From Chiridota heheva (taxonomy: Eukaryota > Echinodermata > Holothuroidea > Apodida > Chiridotidae): a DNA stretch of 64,000 nt. The notes below the pieces were generated by a model. That model was given only the letters and a program-made list of their open reading frames with translations, was not told the DNA's origin and ran no database searches. The translations under genes were made by a program, and so were the position numbers. Positions within the stretch are counted from its first letter, which is position 1. Every line of letters begins with the position of its first letter. The stretch covers positions 212,001-276,000 of the forward strand of contig JAIGNY010004048.1 in NCBI GenBank assembly GCA_020152595.1. The letters run 5' to 3'. Below are positions 59,489 through 64,000 of this stretch, piece after piece.

Positions 59489-59994
59489 CCCTTACTCTAT
59501 CAGCCTTTTTTTGAAAATGCGCTTGGTAGGCAAGGGTCAAAGATGGGGCACCCAAAATGGCAATAATATCGCCACGTGGTAGAGTAAGGGTTGGGCACAG
59601 GCTGATTATTAAACGGTCCCCTGTTTTTCGAGCAACAGAGTCGGGCTCGTTCGCTTCAGTGACCCACCGGGACCATGCTGCATATATTTTTTAGCTGATA
59701 CACTTGTCGTGGGTTGATTAACCCTTATTCTACCAGCCGTTTTTGAAAACGTGCTTGGTAAGCAGGGGTCAAAGATGGGGCACCCAAAACGGCAATAATA
59801 TCGCCACGTGGTAAAGGGTACAGGCTGATTTTAGCCCACCGGGACCATGCTGCATATATTTTTGAGTTGGTACACTTGTCACGGGTTGATAAACCCTTAC
59901 TCTACCAGCCCTTTTTTAAAAACGTGCTTGGCAGGCGGGGGTCGAAGATGGGGCACCCAAAACGGCGATAATATCGCCGCGTGGTAGAGTAGGG
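59489..59994. mobile_element. trio of piggyBac-type mini-elements (about 100 bases each)
   Basis: Three units (59489-59590, 59722-59817, 59894-59994) each run from CCCTTACTCTACCAGCC to the ACGTGGTAGAGTAAGGG-type end, with AAAGATGGGGCACCCAAAA and the palindrome AATAATATCGCC inside. Two related spacers (CACCGGGACCATGCTGCATA) separate them. TTAA lies at both outer ends and before unit two. They share ends with the element at 56968-58030. Confidence 0.82.
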
Positions 59995-60002
59995 TTAACA
60001 TA

Positions 60003-61530
60003 TTTTACATCTCTTTCTCAATAGCTAAGGTTATATAGAGATGTCTATGGCCATTTGATAAACCAGTTGTGAAGCACAGGTGAATAAATACCAACTAGGG
60101 ATTGATCTCGGGACCTCCAGCATGCCAGACCAACTAGGGATTGAACCCAGGACCTCCAGCATGCCAGACCAACCAGGGATTGAACCCGGGACATCCAGCA
60201 TGCCAGACCAACTAGGGATTGAACCCGGGACCTCCAGCATGCCAGACCAACCAGGGATTGACCCGGGACCTCCAGCATGCCAGACCAACTAGGAATTGAA
60301 CCCGAACCTCCAGCATGCCAGACCAACCAGGGATTACCTTGGGACCTCCAGCATGCCAGACCAACTAGGGATTGAACCCGAACATCCAGCATGCCAGACC
60401 AACCAGGGATTGACCCGGGACCTCCAGCATGCCAGACCAACCAGGATTGACCCGGGACCTCCAGCATGCCAGACCAACTAGGGATTGAACCCGAACATCC
60501 AGCATGCCAGACCAACCAGGGATTGACCCGGGACCTCCAGCATGCCAGACCAACTAGGGATTGAACCCAACCTCCAGCATGCCAGACCAACCAGGGATTG
60601 ACCGGGACCTCCAGCATGCCAGACCAACTAGGGATTGAACCCGAACATCCAGCATGCCAGACCAACCAGGGATTGACCCGGGACCTCCAGCATGCCAGAC
60701 CAACTAGGGATTGAACCCGAACCTCCAGCATGCCAGACCAACCAGGGATTGACCGGGACCTCCAGCATGCCAGACCAACTAGGGATTGAACCCGAACCTC
60801 CAGCATGCCAGACCAACCAGGGATTGACCCGGGACCTCCAGCATGCCAGACCAACTAGGGATTGAACCCGAACATCCAGCATGCCAGACCAACCAGGGAT
60901 TGACCCGGGACCTCCAGCATGCCAGACCAACTAGGGATTGAACCCGAACATCCAGCATGCCAGACCAACCAGGGATTGACCCGGGACATCCAGCATGCCA
61001 GACCAACCAGGGATTGACCCGGGACCTCCAGCATGCCAGACCAACTAGGGATTGAACCCGAACATCCAGCATGCCAGACCAACCAGGGATTGACCCGGGA
61101 CCTCCAGCATGCCAGACCAACTAGGGATTGAACCCGAACCTCCAGCATGCCAGACCAACCAGGGATTGACCCGGGACCTCCAGCATGCCAGACCAACTAG
61201 GGATTGAACCCGAACCTCCAGCATGCCAGACCAACCAGGGATTGACCCGGGACCTCCAGCATGCCAAACCAACTAGGGATTGAACCCGAACCTCCAGCAT
61301 GCCAGACCAACCAGGGATTGACCCGGGACCTCCAGCATGCCAGACCAACTAGGGATTGAACCCGAACCTCCAGCATGTCAGACCAACCAGGGATTGACCC
61401 GGGACCTCCAGCATGCCAGACCAACTAGGGATTGAACCCGAACATCCAGCATGCCAGACCAACCAGGGATTGAACCCGGGACCTCCAGCATACCAAGCTG
61501 ATGCTGTGACTGCTAGATCACAAACTTATT
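60003..61530 (-). repeat. SINE whose box-B segment is expanded into a 38/76-bp minisatellite
   Basis: The tail (60010-60095: TCAATAGCTAAGGTTATATA, ACCAGTTGTGAAGCAC) and head (61495-61525, box A-like TGATCTAGCAG on the minus strand) match the single-copy SINE at 56495-56651. Between them lie about 37 units of 37-39 bases: GACCAACTAGGGATTGAACC plus CGGGACCTCCAGCATGCCA. On the minus strand each unit holds GGTTCAATCCC, the canonical RNA polymerase III box B, or a one-base-deleted form. From about 60300 the units alternate as a 76-bp dimer. Confidence 0.92.
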
Positions 61531-61677
61531 TTTCCTACATCCCTTACACAATTCCAACATTAAGTGCAATAGACAAAATATTTTAAATAGTATGACACTT
61601 GTATTTTTAAACTTGAACCTTTGCACACTTGTTAAGACAATTGTACTAATTATGCCTTTACAAGAACAATAACTTAC

Positions 61678-61891
61678 TGGGAACTACATTGCACACTGTC
61701 AGCTGATCGTACCCTCAGTGCATTATTATCAGGACCATCACCGACACTTTCCCCCTCTTCAATACCATGCGTCCTCTCCTTAGGACCACTATGTGCACGT
61801 CTTTGTAACACGTCAGGAGGAAAGGAAGATGATTTGGTCTTTGGAAACGGGTTGGAGCTTTGTCTTTCTAATGGTTGGGGAAGTACTTGAA
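61678..61891 (-). CDS. ARMC2: ARMC2 exon a (first in window), disordered N-terminal region
   Basis: This 214-base exon lies between acceptor CGATAG and donor CA/GTAAGT. It begins with two bases of a split codon and ends with two. It encodes about 70 residues rich in Ser, Pro, Arg and Asp (QVLPQPLERQSSNPFPKTKS, later GIEEGESVGDGPDNNALRV), with no domain seen. The frame is fixed by phase agreement with the next exon (CA plus G gives Gln). Low-complexity sequence makes the family call depend on the downstream exons. Confidence 0.75.
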
Positions 61892-63360
61892 CTATCGAGA
61901 AAAGAGATATATTAAATAAATAGAGACTATAAGGAAAGGAGATACTTGAAATACAAATGTGTCAGTATTTGAAATCAAAGCAAATGGAGAGGTCTTGTTT
62001 GATAGCATTCAATTAGGTCTAGAAACAGCAAAAACAAGACAAACAACACATAAGTTCATTCATTACCTTACATTCTTTTACAATTTTAAACAAAAAGAAT
62101 TCACTGAAGTTTTGAAGAAAACTTTTAATGCATGTAACAGTAATTCAGCCATGATCATTTTAAGACACTTCCATTGTTTAGCCCAAGATAATAATGGTTA
62201 ATCTAATTTGCAACAATTAACTTTATGGACATAAAAGCCTTAATGGTATATAATTACACTTCAAAGTCATTTTGAAATTTCATAACCAATCCTAACAGAA
62301 CAAAGGACCAGAACATCAATGATGTTGAAGCTCAAGTTCATCACAAAAATTTCAAAAGAGTAGTAAAGATGATATCAAAGGAAGAGGAAATGTGGAGTTG
62401 CCATTTTCAAGTCAAGTTTTTCCAAAATAAATATATTTATTGTCTACCATCCTTCATAAGTATTTTATATGAAGTAAATTATTCCTTGTTATAATCTGTT
62501 GATTATACTCTAACATTGTACATCCTTTCTTTCAATTAGTTTGTCTGAAAATGCACAAATCACATGATGTGAAACCAAGGGTGTTCGAACACATCCTTGG
62601 TGAAATTAAACAATTAACAAGGCTTTCACACATGTCTGCTTTATGAGGCCATACCCCCAATCCAAAAGATCGAGTCATTTTCCATTAAAATTTAGCTGAA
62701 GGCAGCCGATGTCAAAACAAAGCTGCTTGGAGATTCAATTGACTCCTGTCTACACAAGTGTTGTCCAAAAATTATATATTCACCCCAGAAAAGGGGAAAC
62801 CTGTGGAACTGGGGGATTGTCCCCTTGGATTAGCAGGAAGTACACTTCATCCCCTTAGCAACACTTTTTCAAAGAAAACAATATCTTAATCTTTCATCTT
62901 CTTGTCTTACTATTTAACTGGCAATTTTCTTTCCTTAATCTCTTTAACAGAATGACTGCAGATTTTCATGAAAATGAAAATTGCTCTATTTCAGGTATGC
63001 CAACAGTGAATAAAAAACTGAATACACCCCGTGTGGAGACTTCATGCTCTTCAAGACTGCCAAATTTTAGAAGTCTTTGGTAAAAACCCCTCTGAATAGA
63101 TACATTTCAAACATGGGAGACGAAAGTTAAAAGAAACTTCCCATTTTATAACCTCAACTTCATTGAGCTAAAAACTACTGTACAAACATTAAAAATGAGT
63201 TTCTATCACTGATTGTCAAAAGGGTTCTTGCTTGCTGTGATTCTTAAGAAGAGATTACTTCAATACACAACAAAATATTGAAAAATTAAACAAGAATCTT
63301 GTCTGATAACAAGCATTAAAAACACAAATCATTGCTGTATGTCCATAATAAATTTGAATT
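61892..63360. other. sequence upstream of exon a, nothing recognised
   Basis: No further ARMC2 exon is identifiable here, so the preceding exon is probably beyond 64000 or too short to see. AT-rich. Confidence 0.45.
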
Positions 63361-63364
63361 AAAA

Positions 63365-63620
63365 AAGGACGCAGTTTGATTTCCGTCATGAGTCCTGCAT
63401 GGAAAGTGATATATTGCCCAGCATACAGGGAGGTACTGAAGCTGAACTCTTCACCTAAACCTAACCTGATAAGAGTAGATGGTTCGCTTATAAAACTTTC
63501 AAACCTCCGTGTGTCAGGCAATATATCACTTTCCATCCTGCACTGTGTGCTAGAGGAAAACACTTTATTCTACTTGCTTCAATATACTCAGTTGTTACAG
63601 AACATCAGCATTGCTGGGAA
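63365..63620 (+). repeat. SINE copy (family of 55709) interrupted by a mini-transposon
   Basis: CAGTTTGATTTCCGTCATGAG (box B region) and, after the insertion, CACTGTGTGCTAGAGGAAAA and GAAGTAACCTG align with 55762-55870 of the intact SINE. Confidence 0.75.
63400..63535. mobile_element. 136-base MITE with perfect 19-base inverted repeats
   Basis: TGGAAAGTGATATATTGCC at 63400-63418 is the exact reverse complement of 63517-63535. The direct repeat TCCTGCA flanks it on both sides (63393-63399 and 63536-63542), and the interrupted SINE reads continuously if the element and one repeat are removed. No coding capacity. Confidence 0.9.
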
Positions 63621-63624
63621 GTAA

Positions 63625-64000
63625 CCTGTTTGTTTGTTTGATGACGGATTAACAGCACAGTGACAGCAAGAGTGCCTGCGAGGTTAGATCATTCCAGAGG
63701 TAGAAAGAAAAGAAAAAGAAGGGGTCTGAGAGAAGTACAGGGACTAATAGCCAGGAAGCTGGGATCAAAAGAGGAAGTGCAGAGGTGTAAAAAAAAAAAA
63801 AAGGGATAAATGTAGGTAGATTGGGGGTGGAAGAGGAGGACTATAAGGTTGTAGAGGGAGGCATGATGAAGGAAGGAGATAGATTTGTTCCGGTTTTTTT
63901 TTTTTTATAGAAGAGCTCAGCTATGGAGTTGTGAGGGGTGAAGGACACTCTAAGGAGGTTGTACAGGGATCAGGCAAGGAGAATGTGGTGGACTGTGAGG
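63625..64000 (-). mobile_element. LINE copy, 3' end, continues past window
   Basis: TGTTTGTTTGTTTGATGACG marks the 3' tail; then GAGGTTAGATCATTCCAGAG, AGCCAGGAAGCTGGGATCAA and AAGAGCTCAGCTATGGAGTT match copy 2 at 17470-17710. The match is still running at the window edge. Confidence 0.9.

Larger units (their letters stand above)
8474..61891 (-). other. ARMC2: ARMC2 gene (armadillo repeat containing 2), 3' part, 13 exons seen
   Basis: This span covers the visible part of a multi-exon gene read leftwards. Joined exons give about 657 codons. The N-terminal 130 or so residues are low-complexity (Ser, Pro, charged) and the rest is alpha-helical armadillo-type repeat, with motifs such as RVCFVLGNLTSKND, VRVIANLSIN, INTVITINNLSFYD, EAARVYGNLSR and ACGVLINL. 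The last exon ends in WKSEFCPVASQLLERVERF, which resembles the C-terminus of vertebrate ARMC2 as I know it. Known biology: ARMC2 is needed for sperm flagella in mammals, and its algal counterpart carries radial spokes into cilia by intraflagellar transport. The function here is inferred from that. Exon phases agree at every junction except between 56264 and 52144, where an exon is unseen. The 5' exons lie past 64000. The introns are unusually repeat-laden. Confidence 0.9.

Noticed and set aside
60031..61424. Frames of VWHAGGPGSIPGWSGMLEV type on the minus strand
   Set aside because: Translation of the SINE-derived 38-bp array; explained by the repeat.
63255..63563. 102-codon minus-strand and 82-codon plus-strand frames
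   Set aside because: They run through the interrupted SINE and the 136-base MITE; the apparent shared residues come from the inverted repeats.

Overview
The window is animal nuclear DNA: spliced exons separated by kilobase introns, several classes of transposon, and more than ten unrelated minisatellites. There is no prokaryotic gene organisation. A gene for a motile-cilium/sperm-flagellum protein, tRNA-derived SINEs, an RNase H-bearing LINE and piggyBac-like elements suggest an invertebrate metazoan. A marine deuterostome is possible, but the sequence alone does not fix the taxon.

One host gene is recognisable: ARMC2 (armadillo repeat containing 2) on the minus strand. It runs from beyond the right edge of the window to its stop codon at 8545. 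I located thirteen coding exons (61891 down to 8545, about 657 codons) from their splice sites, reading-frame phase and resemblance to ARMC2. All junctions agree in phase except the one between the exons at 56264-56359 and 52042-52144, where at least one exon is unseen. The first exons lie beyond 64000. A candidate ATTAAA poly(A) signal lies 66 bases past the stop.

Left to right: 1-8500 is downstream of the gene and holds a LINE copy with its reverse transcriptase deleted and a 19-bp minisatellite. From 8.5 to 62 kb the ARMC2 introns carry a nearly full-length decayed LINE (17.5-22.8 kb, with gag-like ORF1, endonuclease, reverse transcriptase and RNase H remnants); two non-autonomous piggyBac-like elements (23.2-25.9 and 48.0-50.6 kb) that keep a two-exon N-terminal coding remnant; a shorter piggyBac-type element at 57-58 kb and a trio of mini-elements at 59.5-60 kb; foldback elements; SINEs; and tandem arrays with periods of 11, 16, 20, 21, 23, 29, 31, 38/76, 40, 40 and about 295 bp. 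From 62 to 64 kb there is a SINE interrupted by a tiny transposon, then the start of another LINE copy.

The window shows no gene cluster or defence-type system. Its most interesting content is the record of how repeats arise and interact. A minisatellite grew from the promoter-box segment of a SINE. A transposon landed in a minisatellite. Another tandem array grew from a motif in a dispersed repeat. Exon-derived sequence was duplicated into an ARMC2 intron, and a transposon end sits where an ARMC2 exon's branch point should be. All calls are by eye, without database searches; array and element edges are good to about 10-30 bases unless a target site defines them.
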